DNA from: Oribacterium sp.
GTDB lineage: Bacteria > Bacillota_A > Clostridia > Lachnospirales > Lachnospiraceae
Reading direction: 5' to 3'
Length of the DNA stretch: 10,609 nucleotides
Assembly: GCA_017940955.1 (NCBI GenBank)
Contig: JAGAXP010000170.1
Coordinates: 1-10,609 of the forward strand
Shown: positions 1 through 5,216 of the stretch, piece after piece
Position numbering within the stretch: the first letter of the stretch is position 1
How the letters are laid out: each line of letters starts with the position of its first letter
Program-made: the position numbers and the translations under genes
Notes under the pieces: generated by a model
The model's input: only the letters and a program-made list of their open reading frames with translations
The model's database searches: none
Told to the model about the DNA's origin: nothing

Positions 1-327
1 CATGCCGCAGGAGATGAGCTTATAAAGGGTGCGGCAGACTGCATGTCCCTGGTTGTGGCAGGAAACGGTCGCGTTTACAGAACAGGCGGAGATGAATATT
101 TCATCATCGCACATACAAAAGAACCTGAAAAACTAAAGGAAGGTATCTTATCAGAAGCAGCAAAGTGGCATGGCAAGCTGGTTGAGCAAATGTCTATATC
201 CATAGGATACGCCACCCACAAAGAAAATCCTGAAGCTAATGTTGACGACCTGGAGCGACTGGCTGATAAGAAAATGTACGAAGACAAAGACCGGTACTAT
301 CAGGAAAGCGGCCTGTTCAGACGTTAA
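1..327 (+). CDS. Diguanylate cyclase (GGDEF domain), 3' end only
   Basis: The frame is open from base 1, so the 5' end lies outside the window; 108 residues remain and end at TAA. The fragment is the C-terminal half of a GGDEF domain. A GDELI segment (residues 4-8) matches the GDxLL helix of the family, and the active-site loop reads RTGGDEYF (residues 27-34), with intact GGDEY. The closing ADKKMYEDKDR matches the usual ADxAMYxAK end. The domain would make cyclic di-GMP from two GTP. The allosteric inhibitory RxxD site, normally five residues before GGDEF, is missing (AGNG stands there), so product inhibition through that site is unlikely. Sensor or membrane domains would be upstream and cannot be judged. 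No clear terminator follows the stop. Confidence 0.9.
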   Translation, partial: HAAGDELIKGAADCMSLVVAGNGRVYRTGGDEYFIIAHTKEPEKLKEGILSEAAKWHGKLVEQMSISIGYATHKENPEANVDDLERLADKKMYEDKDRYYQESGLFRR

Positions 328-346
328 ACAAAATAATAAAAAATGG

Positions 347-373
347 TAATACTCGCCGCCTTTTATCCGATAA
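347..373 (+). promoter_or_regulatory. Candidate sigma-28 (SigD/FliA) promoter
   Basis: TAAT at 347-350, a spacer of exactly 15 bases, then TCCGATAA at 366-373. The motility sigma factor consensus is TAAA-N15-GCCGATAA, so this matches 3 of 4 and 7 of 8 positions with ideal spacing. It would start transcription near 381, about 50 bases before the secreted cell-wall-binding gene at 430. This is a pattern match by eye only. Confidence 0.45.
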
Positions 374-413
374 ATCAGATAGAGATGTTTTCGCGCTAAG
401 TGTGCAAAAAGAC

Positions 414-421
414 AGGGGTGA
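414..421 (+). promoter_or_regulatory. Ribosome binding site that decides the start at 430
   Basis: AGGGGTGA is close to the full anti-Shine-Dalgarno complement (AGGAGGTGA) and lies 8 bases before the ATG at 430. This favours 430 over the in-frame GTG codons at 400 and 418, which have no comparable site and would put a poor extension before the signal peptide. Confidence 0.6.
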
Positions 422-429
422 TTTGGGGG

Positions 430-1188
430 ATGATACTGAATACAAAGGTCAAAACAGGGATTTTGATCACACTATATACATATGTGATAATGTCGACGGC
501 AGGTGCATTAACCTCATATGCTGAAGGCTGGAAAAACAATTCCGGAGTCTGGCAATGGGTTAAGGATGACGGAACCGTCGCCACCAATACATGGAAGTCT
601 GCAAACGGCTACTGGTTTTACCTGGATTCCGGCGGAAACATTGCCAAAAACAGACTGATATCAGAAGAGGCAAAAGACAGCATAGAATACTATTACGTTG
701 ATTCCAATGGCGCACTTCTCAGAGACTCCTGGAAAGCAATCCCCATAGACCAGTCTGAGAAAAAGAACTATAAGGCTCAGTACTGGATGTACTACTTCGG
801 AAATGACGGAAAAGCTTATAAATCCGATAAAAACTTCTCGGATGATGACATTAAAACCATCGAAGGAAAGAAATATGCATTCGACAAAAACGGACGTATG
901 CTATACGGCTGGATCGATTCCTCCGATGTCAAACAGCAGGACTACGATTCCATCGCATGGGTCTTTTCGGATTACTACTTTGGTGAGTGGAATGACGGTC
1001 AAATGCAGGAAGGCTGGCTGCAGCTTCCTGTTTACGAAAGAAAAGACGGTGCCACCAGAGAATACTGGTTTTATTTTGATTCCGGCGGAAAGAAAGTGAA
1101 AAGCAAGACAAGGATCATAGACGATTATTATTACGCTTTTGAAGATGACGGTCATATGTCCAGAAGCTGGAAGCCGAAAGCAGAATAA
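430..1188 (+). CDS. Secreted cell-wall-binding repeat protein
   Basis: A 252-residue protein. An uncharged stretch after Lys6/Lys8 (residues 9-28) followed by SYA-EG suggests a signal peptide cut near residue 31. The rest is a string of aromatic and glycine-rich modules of the choline-binding/cell-wall-binding type (CW_binding_1 family): W-x-W, then YWFYLDSGGNIAKN, YYYVDSNGALLRDSW, YWMYYFGNDGKAYKS, KKYAFDKNGRMLYGWI, YWFYFDSGGKKVKS and YYYAFEDDGHMSRSW. No catalytic or LPXTG domain is visible, so the repeats appear to be the whole mature protein, which probably sits non-covalently on the cell envelope. The modules are more degenerate and more acidic than classical choline-binding repeats. A sigma-28-like promoter upstream hints at expression with motility genes. 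The frame is open from the GTG at 400; ATG 430 is preferred because of its ribosome site. Confidence 0.8.
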   Translation: MILNTKVKTGILITLYTYVIMSTAGALTSYAEGWKNNSGVWQWVKDDGTVATNTWKSANGYWFYLDSGGNIAKNRLISEEAKDSIEYYYVDSNGALLRDSWKAIPIDQSEKKNYKAQYWMYYFGNDGKAYKSDKNFSDDDIKTIEGKKYAFDKNGRMLYGWIDSSDVKQQDYDSIAWVFSDYYFGEWNDGQMQEGWLQLPVYERKDGATREYWFYFDSGGKKVKSKTRIIDDYYYAFEDDGHMSRSWKPKAE

Positions 1189-1362
1189 TTATTATATGAA
1201 TCGAAAACTGATACCTGTATCAGATTGAAGATTACATGAATCCGGAAGCCTGATACCTGAAACAATTTGTTTTCTATAAATTTTGTAAAAGAATCTCTTA
1301 TTAAGATAATGCTTTAACCGATACATATTAGTAGAAGGTTATTTGGGTATTGAAGGGCAACC
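1189..1362 (+). other. Intergenic region with small hairpin and possible promoter
   Basis: A perfect inverted repeat CTGATAC-CT-GTATCAG lies at 1208-1223 just after the secreted gene. It has no T-run, so it is a poor intrinsic terminator. Its left half recurs as CTGATACCTG at 1250-1259, a 10-bp direct repeat. A weak sigma-A-like promoter may be TTGTAA (1283-1288), 16 bases, GATAAT (1305-1310), which would drive the small ORF and the phosphatase gene. Nothing else is recognised here. Confidence 0.35.
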
Positions 1363-1491
1363 ATGAACTTACGTGTTGTAGATGGTCTAAAGCAGGGAGG
1401 CATTAGCCAAATAGTAATAGCATACAACAAAGACTGCTCTTTAAGACGAATACGAGGAAAAGATCATTTTAAATCGAGGGAATACGAATGA
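1363..1491 (+). CDS. Possible 42-residue leader/small protein coupled to the phosphatase gene
   Basis: A short ORF starting at ATG 1363, preceded by GAAGGG with a 5-base gap, and ending at TGA 1489-1491. That stop overlaps the ATG of the next gene as ATGA, the classic layout for translational coupling. It encodes 42 residues: MNLRVVDGLKQGGISQ, then a hydrophobic IVIAY, then a basic tail (CSLRRIRGKDHFKSREYE). No family is recognised and there is no signal peptide or membrane segment. It could be a real small protein, a leader peptide, or chance: an ORF this short is not significant alone, and only the ribosome site plus the exact overlap argue for it. Confidence 0.35.
   Translation: MNLRVVDGLKQGGISQIVIAYNKDCSLRRIRGKDHFKSREYE
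1388..1413 (+). promoter_or_regulatory. Weak sigma-28-like promoter candidate before the phosphatase gene
   Basis: TAAA (1388-1391), 14 bases, GCCAAATA (1406-1413). The -35 matches the motility sigma consensus, but only 5 of 8 bases match in the -10 and the spacer is one base short. The position, about 75 bases before a chemotaxis gene, makes it worth recording at low confidence. It would lie inside the small ORF at 1363. Confidence 0.2.
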
Positions 1492-2096
1492 GCGAATTAA
1501 CAAATGAGCAAAAGGATATTTTGGGAGAGATCGCAAATATCAGCATGGGAAACGCAGCTACAAATCTTAGCATGATGGTTAATAACCCCGTAAACATCAC
1601 TACCCCGGGCGTGAGCATCATCAGCAGAAAGAATGCATTGGATGATTATGAAAAGACCTGTATCTTTGTACAGATCCATTACGTTAAAGGTCTTGACGGA
1701 AACAATGTTTTCATCCTGCAGGAGCCGGATGTTGTCGCAATTACAGATTTAATGATGGGAGGTCCGGGAAGCAGTGAAGGAGAGGTGAATGAAATGCATC
1801 TGAGCGCCATCTCTGAAGCTATGAACCAGATGATGGGTGCATCGGCAAGCTCTCTTGCTACACTGCTTGACCGGTTGGTTGATATAAGCCCGCCTGAAGT
1901 ATGTAAGATCGATGTGGACAGTATCAAAACCTTTGAAAGAATCTTCGATTCGGTGTCGGAGCAGTTTGTTAAGGTCGCATTCAAGATGGATATCGGTGAT
2001 CTGATACATTCAACCATGGTGCAGCTTTATCCTATACCATTTGCTGTTGAAATGTGTGAGAAATTCTCTGTTAAGAAGAAAGCCGGACAGTACTGA
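1488..2096 (+). CDS. FliY/CheC-type CheY-P phosphatase, stand-alone domain
   Basis: A 202-residue cytoplasmic protein of the CheC/FliY/CheX family, which dephosphorylates CheY-P to reset the flagellar chemotaxis signal. Both active-site helices are intact and fit [D/S]xxxExxN-x22-P: D10, E14, N17 with P40, and S106, E110, N113 with P136. Phrases such as NISMGNAATNLS, HLSAISEAMNQMMG, DISPPEV and STMVQLYPIPFA follow the phosphatase domain of FliY more closely than CheC. The N-terminal CheY-P-docking peptide of FliY (LSQDEIDALL-like) and the C-terminal FliN/SpoA switch domain are both absent, and no remnant of SpoA is seen after the stop, so this is a stand-alone phosphatase of CheC size. The start is set by GAGGG at 1476-1480, 7 bases before the ATG. 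An intrinsic terminator follows after about 86 bases. It may be filed simply as CheC. Confidence 0.88.
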   Translation: MSELTNEQKDILGEIANISMGNAATNLSMMVNNPVNITTPGVSIISRKNALDDYEKTCIFVQIHYVKGLDGNNVFILQEPDVVAITDLMMGGPGSSEGEVNEMHLSAISEAMNQMMGASASSLATLLDRLVDISPPEVCKIDVDSIKTFERIFDSVSEQFVKVAFKMDIGDLIHSTMVQLYPIPFAVEMCEKFSVKKKAGQY

Positions 2097-2182
2097 TAGT
2101 TTATGTTATCAAAGATAAAATGCACATATGGGATCTCCTGAGTTTAGTTGGGGTTTCATAGCTATTCAGGGTCAGACATTGG

Positions 2183-2213
2183 CAGGTTTCGTTTAAACGA
2201 GACCTGTTTTTTT
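2183..2213 (+). terminator. Rho-independent terminator after the phosphatase gene
   Basis: CAGGTTTCGT and ACGAGACCTG form a 10-bp stem with one G-T pair around a TTAA loop, followed by seven T residues (2207-2213). Confidence 0.9.
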
Positions 2214-2368
2214 ATCTAAAGGATGAATAATCCCTTATATATGCATTAGCCGGTATGTTTTTAAATTTCAAAACTCTCATAAACAGATATATACAGCAGA
2301 ATAATAAAAATAATTTATAAAGTTTATATTTTTTTAATGTATTTTTTGAAAAAACTACTTATATTTTG

Positions 2369-2397
2369 TTTGCTATTTAGTATTTCTATACTATAAT
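2369..2397 (+). promoter_or_regulatory. Sigma-A-type promoter for the 170-residue hypothetical gene
   Basis: A perfect -10 TATAAT at 2392-2397 with a weaker -35 TTTGCT at 2369-2374 and a 17-base spacer, in an AT-rich upstream region. Transcription would start near 2404 and leave a leader of about 80 bases. Confidence 0.6.
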
Positions 2398-2470
2398 TAA
2401 TTCATAAAATACTATGTACGTTATGCGTAGCATTGACTTTAACGGCGAAGGAGAGTCGTTAATCATTACA

Positions 2471-2476
2471 AGGAGG
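2471..2476 (+). promoter_or_regulatory. Ribosome binding site that decides the start at 2483
   Basis: A perfect AGGAGG sits 6 bases before the ATG at 2483. The same frame is open back to an ATG at 2414, but that codon has no ribosome site and lies almost at the predicted transcription start, so the 23 extra residues are rejected. Confidence 0.85.
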
Positions 2477-2482
2477 TTCAAA

Positions 2483-2995
2483 ATGAGTTATCAGGCAATT
2501 GAGGGTGTAGCCAGATACGATAACCAGGAACGGATTAGTACGGAAAGCCGTTGGCAGCAGTATTTGGAGTTACGGAGCCGTAACAACCAGAAGCTGGATC
2601 AGACATATCAGTCTGAGAACAGGAAGTTTCAGAATGAGAATTCAGATGAAGCAAAAGAAGAGAATAAGCTTCTTTTTGAGCGTCCGAATCAGCAAAATCT
2701 TGATCAGTTAAAGCGCAAGGCAGATTCAGGGCAGAAGCTTTCAACTGATGAGAAGGCTTATCTCCAGCAGTATGATCCCGAGTCTTATCGTAAGGTTACC
2801 GAAAGGGAAAGTGAGTTAAAAGAGTATAAGCGTATATTAAGGCAGGCAAAATCCAAAGAAGAGATACGTAATGCAAAGATTAGTCATGCTAAGGTGGCTT
2901 ATGGCAATTTTGATGTTTTAGCAGAAAGCAACTATGCTTTGGATAGTGATTATCTGGTGGATGAGGAAAGATCTACTTATGACCGGGTTGTTTGA
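2483..2995 (+). CDS. Hypothetical 170-residue charged protein
   Basis: Not assigned to a named family. The protein is very hydrophilic and rich in Glu, Lys, Gln, Arg and Asn, with no signal peptide, membrane segment or cysteine, so it is probably cytoplasmic. Residues about 25-75 are polar and Gln/Asn-rich; about 75-130 is likely helical and contains LSTDEKAYLQQYDPESY followed by KEYKRILRQAKSKEEIRNAK. I have an uncertain recollection of this 'LS..E..YL...P..Y......Y...L..AKSKEE' pattern in short Lachnospiraceae proteins of unknown role. The C-terminus (residues 138-170) ends in an acidic SDYLVDEERSTYDRVV. It stands alone, with its own TATAAT promoter, AGGAGG site and terminator, so it is an independent transcription unit. 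Confidence 0.75.
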   Translation: MSYQAIEGVARYDNQERISTESRWQQYLELRSRNNQKLDQTYQSENRKFQNENSDEAKEENKLLFERPNQQNLDQLKRKADSGQKLSTDEKAYLQQYDPESYRKVTERESELKEYKRILRQAKSKEEIRNAKISHAKVAYGNFDVLAESNYALDSDYLVDEERSTYDRVV

Positions 2996-3074
2996 TTTTT
3001 AAGCAACAAGTTTCTTTTGAGTGAGGAAAGATGCGTATGGTCAGAGAGAAGATATTTATATATGAAATAGAGTG

Positions 3075-3112
3075 AGCTCCTGAGATGGTTAGTTATCTCA
3101 GGAGCTTTTTTT
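3075..3112 (+). terminator. Rho-independent terminator after the hypothetical gene
   Basis: AGCTCCTGAGAT and ATCTCAGGAGCT form a perfect 12-bp stem (3075-3086 with 3095-3106) around an 8-base loop, followed by a run of seven T (3106-3112). Confidence 0.93.
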
Positions 3113-3117
3113 AGTAC

Positions 3118-3169
3118 CGGTAGGGACGGTTCTCTCCGGCGAGAACTGTCCCTACCGTAGAGAACCGTC
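3118..3169. repeat. REP-like palindromic element (GGGACGGTTCTC type)
   Basis: CGGTAGGGACGGTTCTC (3118-3134) pairs with GAGAACTGTCCCTACCG (3141-3157): 17 bp with one G-T pair around a 6-base loop. A third copy of the core, AGAGAACCGTC (3159-3169), is an exact complement of 3125-3135 and offers an alternative fold. It lies between two convergent terminators and has no T-run. GGGACGGTTCT/AGAACCGTCCC palindromes are, from general knowledge, a common dispersed repeat in Clostridia and are often linked to REP-associated (RAYT) transposases. No transposase is present here. Confidence 0.65.
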
Positions 3170-3197
3170 ACCATTGACATACGTCCCCATTGGCATA
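3166..3197. repeat. 16-bp tandem duplication
   Basis: CGTCACCATTGACATA (3166-3181) is followed directly by CGTCCCCATTGGCATA (3182-3197), identical at 14 of 16 positions. It joins the REP-like palindrome on its left to the minus-strand terminator on its right and may be part of the same dispersed element. Confidence 0.6.
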
Positions 3198-3198
3198 G

Positions 3199-3225
3199 AA
3201 AAAGTCCTGCGCAATGCGCAGGACT
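3199..3225 (-). terminator. Rho-independent terminator of the minus-strand cell-wall-binding gene
   Basis: AGTCCTGCGC and GCGCAGGACT form a perfect 10-bp stem around a 3-base loop. Read on the minus strand it is followed by a T-run (A 3199-3203 on the plus strand). It lies 23 bases after the gene's stop. Confidence 0.9.
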
Positions 3226-3247
3226 CAGTATTCTTGAAATATTTATA

Positions 3248-3808
3248 TTAAGCAGTCTTTGTGAAGTGCATCTTTGTTCCGTCAACATTTGTGATGATCA
3301 TCTTACCGTTGTTGAAGTCATACTGGAGACCGTTGATAACACTTACATAGTGATTTGTTCCCATGAAAGAAACCTGTGAGGTTGTACCACCCATTCCGTT
3401 AGCTCTCTCGATGATTGTAAGAGACTTATCTGAGTTAGCAGATACTTCACGTGTATCAAGGAAAGTTGCAGGCATAGCAGCCGCACCGTTGTTAGGCTCT
3501 GTGTATACCCATGTATATGTACCGATCACAGAAATTGATGCATTTGTGTCAGAGTTTAATGCATTTGGAATCCACTTTCCGTCAGCACCTACGAAATATC
3601 CATCAGGTGTCCATGTGTTTGTGAGCATATGTCCATCTGACCCTAAATAGTAGTTACCTACCCACTGATTAGCTGCGAACTGACCGTTGCTACTTAAATA
3701 GTACCATAAATTACCGTTGGCTATCCACTGGCCTGCCATGGCTGTCATAGCTGATCCTGCGATCATAAATGCAGCGATCCCTGCTGTTAAAAGCTTCTTT
3801 AACTTCAT
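3248..3808 (-). CDS. Secreted cell-wall-binding protein with unassigned C-terminal domain
   Basis: A 186-residue protein. The signal peptide is clear: MKLKKLL, a hydrophobic core, then AMA-G, cut after residue 25. Residues about 26-90 hold cell-wall-binding repeats (WIANGNLWYYLSSNGQFAANQW, NYYLGSDGHMLTNTW, GYFVGADGKW). Residues about 95-186 form a separate domain, GTYTWVYTEP to GTKMHFTK, with alternating hydrophobic residues, no cysteine and no catalytic motif I can name; a small all-beta fold is my guess. It probably sits on the outer cell wall. The start at 3808 is fixed by AGGAGGG (3815-3821) 6 bases upstream; a longer in-frame ATG at 3913 would bury the signal peptide. Promoter and terminator are both visible, so the gene is monocistronic. 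It is transcribed away from the pilus operon. Confidence 0.85.
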   Translation of the reverse strand: MKLKKLLTAGIAAFMIAGSAMTAMAGQWIANGNLWYYLSSNGQFAANQWVGNYYLGSDGHMLTNTWTPDGYFVGADGKWIPNALNSDTNASISVIGTYTWVYTEPNNGAAAMPATFLDTREVSANSDKSLTIIERANGMGGTTSQVSFMGTNHYVSVINGLQYDFNNGKMIITNVDGTKMHFTKTA

Positions 3809-3814
3809 TTCTAA

Positions 3815-3821
3815 CCCTCCT
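3815..3821 (-). promoter_or_regulatory. Ribosome binding site that decides the start at 3808
   Basis: On the minus strand this reads AGGAGGG, 6 bases before the ATG at 3808. It places the start directly before a typical signal peptide and rules against the ATG at 3913. Confidence 0.85.
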
Positions 3822-3917
3822 GGATTTAAAACATTATTTGCGCATGCACCGCTTTTGAGTGATACGTTGTGTATGCGGGAAAAATATGTTGTCCCCTCAC
3901 ACAGTTTAAACATCAGA

Positions 3918-3945
3918 AGTATAACATCAGAATGGTTAAATGCAA
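3918..3945 (-). promoter_or_regulatory. Probable promoter of the minus-strand cell-wall-binding gene
   Basis: On the minus strand a -10 TATACT (3918-3923) is preceded by TTGCAT (3940-3945) with a 16-base spacer. Transcription would start near 3911, about 100 bases before the ATG. Confidence 0.45.
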
Positions 3946-3962
3946 GTCTGATGCAGGAAATT

Positions 3963-3997
3963 TTAATATTTTGACAGGAAAGTTAATATTTTCACAG
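3963..3997. repeat. Direct repeat pair, possible operator
   Basis: TTAATATTTTGACAG (3963-3977) and TTAATATTTTCACAG (3983-3997) match at 14 of 15 positions with a period of 20 bases, about two helical turns. Each is preceded by CAGGAAA. They lie just upstream of the -35 of the minus-strand promoter, where an activator would bind. No regulator is known. Confidence 0.5.
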
Positions 3998-4044
3998 ACA
4001 GACTCTGTTCAATTCTTACATCAGATAGTGATTATAAAAATTCT

Positions 4045-4093
4045 ATTAAATTTTCCATGAGTGCGCACAACAAAGTTCCGGTGGAAATTTAAT
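4045..4093. repeat. Imperfect inverted repeat in the divergent intergenic region
   Basis: ATTAAATTTTCCA (4045-4057) and TGGAAATTTAAT (4082-4093) are complementary over 12 bp with a single bulged T. The 24-base loop contains the palindrome GTGCGCAC (4061-4068). A T-rich stretch follows on the plus strand, but no plus-strand gene lies upstream that would need a terminator, so an operator or structured element is also possible. Confidence 0.5.
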
Positions 4094-4261
4094 CCATTTT
4101 TTAAGAATTTTGGGTAAAATTACTATATTTTGCTTATATTTGAATTATCTTAAGTCGACGTATCAGTAAGGGATTTGTTTAGAATTTTTATCGGATTTTA
4201 ATAATGGTGCCTCAGGATTTACCGAAGGAATCATACTCTTGTTTTATATGCAGGAAATCAT

Positions 4262-5140
4262 ATGGACCATACAAGCATTGGATTTACTATTTACATTCTG
4301 ACTTTAGCATTTGTTTTTGGAACTGTTCTTGGTAGTTTTATCGATTGTATGGCCTGGCGTATTGTAAAACAGGAGAGTGTTCTCAACGGACGCTCTCATT
4401 GTGATGTGTGCGGTACACAGCTTACGGCAGGAGATCTGATCCCTATAGTATCGTATTTAAAATCCGGTGGAAAATGCAGTCACTGCGGTGCAAAGATAAG
4501 CCCGGAGTCAACATGGGTAGAATTCCTTCTGGGTTTGACCTTCGCAGTGCTGGTTCTGAAATTTGATCTTTCCTTCATAGCACTAAGATTTATGGGACTT
4601 TCAGTTATCCTCATGGGACTTAGTCTTGTGGATTTAAAGACCTTCATAATCCCGGACAGATTTCATGTCATGGGGATCATCTGGTGGCTAATGACTCTGC
4701 CCCTGACAGCACTCACTAAAGGACAGGGTCTGACTTCATACTTCGCAAGAGAAGTTTTGGGAGCCGAAGGTACTTCGTTACAGACAGGAACAGAATCCCT
4801 GAGTGCCCTTGAACTGATGCTTCAGGATCTGAAGTTCGGACTTATAAGTGCTTTTGGTATAGCGCTTTTCATGCTGATTCTGTCAATCATCTTCGACAAG
4901 GTTTCGGGAAAAGAGAGCCTTGGCGGCGGAGACATTAAACTACTGTTCATGACAGGACTTTATATGAGACCGGGGGTTGCGGTTTTTAATCTCATACTCA
5001 GCTGCATCGTTGGACTCGTATTTGTATTTATATTAAAGAAAGAAAAGATTCCATTCGGACCATCCATCTCACTTGCTACCATGATTTCCATCCTGATAGG
5101 AAGTGAATTTGTAGACTGGTACATCGGTCTTTTGTTTTAA
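4262..5140 (+). CDS. pilD: Type IV prepilin peptidase (A24 aspartic protease, PilD-like)
   Basis: A 292-residue polytopic membrane protein with about seven hydrophobic segments. PilD cuts the leader of prepilins after a glycine and can N-methylate the new N-terminus. Seen in order: GSFIDCMAWR (24-33), the entry motif of the N-terminal methylase-like domain; a four-cysteine zinc site CDVC (47-50) and CSHC (72-75); the first catalytic Asp in SLVDLKTFIIPD (D124, with P131-D132); the second in GGGDIKLL (D224); and PFGPSISL near the C-terminus. Both catalytic aspartates and the zinc site are intact. The distance between the two aspartates (100 residues) is longer than usual because of a polar insert at about 152-188 (KGQGLTS... 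to LSALELML). AGGAA lies 5 bases before the ATG. It heads the pilus gene cluster, 76 bases before pilM. Confidence 0.95.
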   Translation: MDHTSIGFTIYILTLAFVFGTVLGSFIDCMAWRIVKQESVLNGRSHCDVCGTQLTAGDLIPIVSYLKSGGKCSHCGAKISPESTWVEFLLGLTFAVLVLKFDLSFIALRFMGLSVILMGLSLVDLKTFIIPDRFHVMGIIWWLMTLPLTALTKGQGLTSYFAREVLGAEGTSLQTGTESLSALELMLQDLKFGLISAFGIALFMLILSIIFDKVSGKESLGGGDIKLLFMTGLYMRPGVAVFNLILSCIVGLVFVFILKKEKIPFGPSISLATMISILIGSEFVDWYIGLLF

Positions 5141-5216
5141 ATGATTTTTGGGGAACCGGAACCCTTGAAAGAGGATTCCATTAAATAAAAAAGTACACAT
5201 TAGTTAGGGGTTAATG

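Larger units (their letters stand above)
2097..2482 (+). other. Intergenic region: terminator, AT-rich stretch, promoter and leader
   Basis: This 386-base gap holds the terminator of the phosphatase gene (2183-2213), then a very AT-rich stretch (about 2270-2400) leading to a sigma-A-type promoter (2369-2397) and an approximately 80-base leader. In the leader, TTAACG (2439-2444) and CGTTAA (2457-2462) could form a short hairpin just before the ribosome site. No remnant of a FliN domain or other gene is seen. Confidence 0.6.
3809..4261. other. Divergent intergenic region between cell-wall-binding gene and pilus operon
   Basis: This 453-base stretch has no convincing gene. From left to right it holds the leader of the minus-strand gene (about 100 bases, with CGCAT...ATGCG arms at 3841-3878), that gene's promoter, a direct-repeat pair (3963-3997), an imperfect inverted repeat (4045-4093), and the upstream region of pilD. 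A possible weak pilD promoter is TTGTTT (4175-4180), 19 bases, AATAAT (4200-4205); the spacer is long, so this is not firm. The sequence is AT-rich throughout. Confidence 0.55.

Noticed and set aside
1311..1325. CCGATAC as a sigma-28 -10 element
   Set aside because: No TAAA-like -35 is found 14-17 bases upstream.
1351..1440. Possible cyclic di-GMP (GEMM-I) riboswitch before the phosphatase gene
   Set aside because: AGGGCAACC and a later AAAGC resemble parts of the consensus, but the GACGCAAAGCC core, the GNRA loop and receptor, and the closing second stem are not found in order.
2097..2182. Frameshifted FliN/SpoA domain after the phosphatase
   Set aside because: The frames checked stop quickly and show no SpoA-like residues, and a terminator follows; the gene seems to end genuinely at 2096.
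4188..4195. Minus-strand TCCGATAA as a sigma-28 site
   Set aside because: No TAAA at the required spacing and no minus-strand gene close downstream.
5141..5188. 15-codon ORF right after pilD
   Set aside because: Too short, no ribosome site of its own and no recognisable content.
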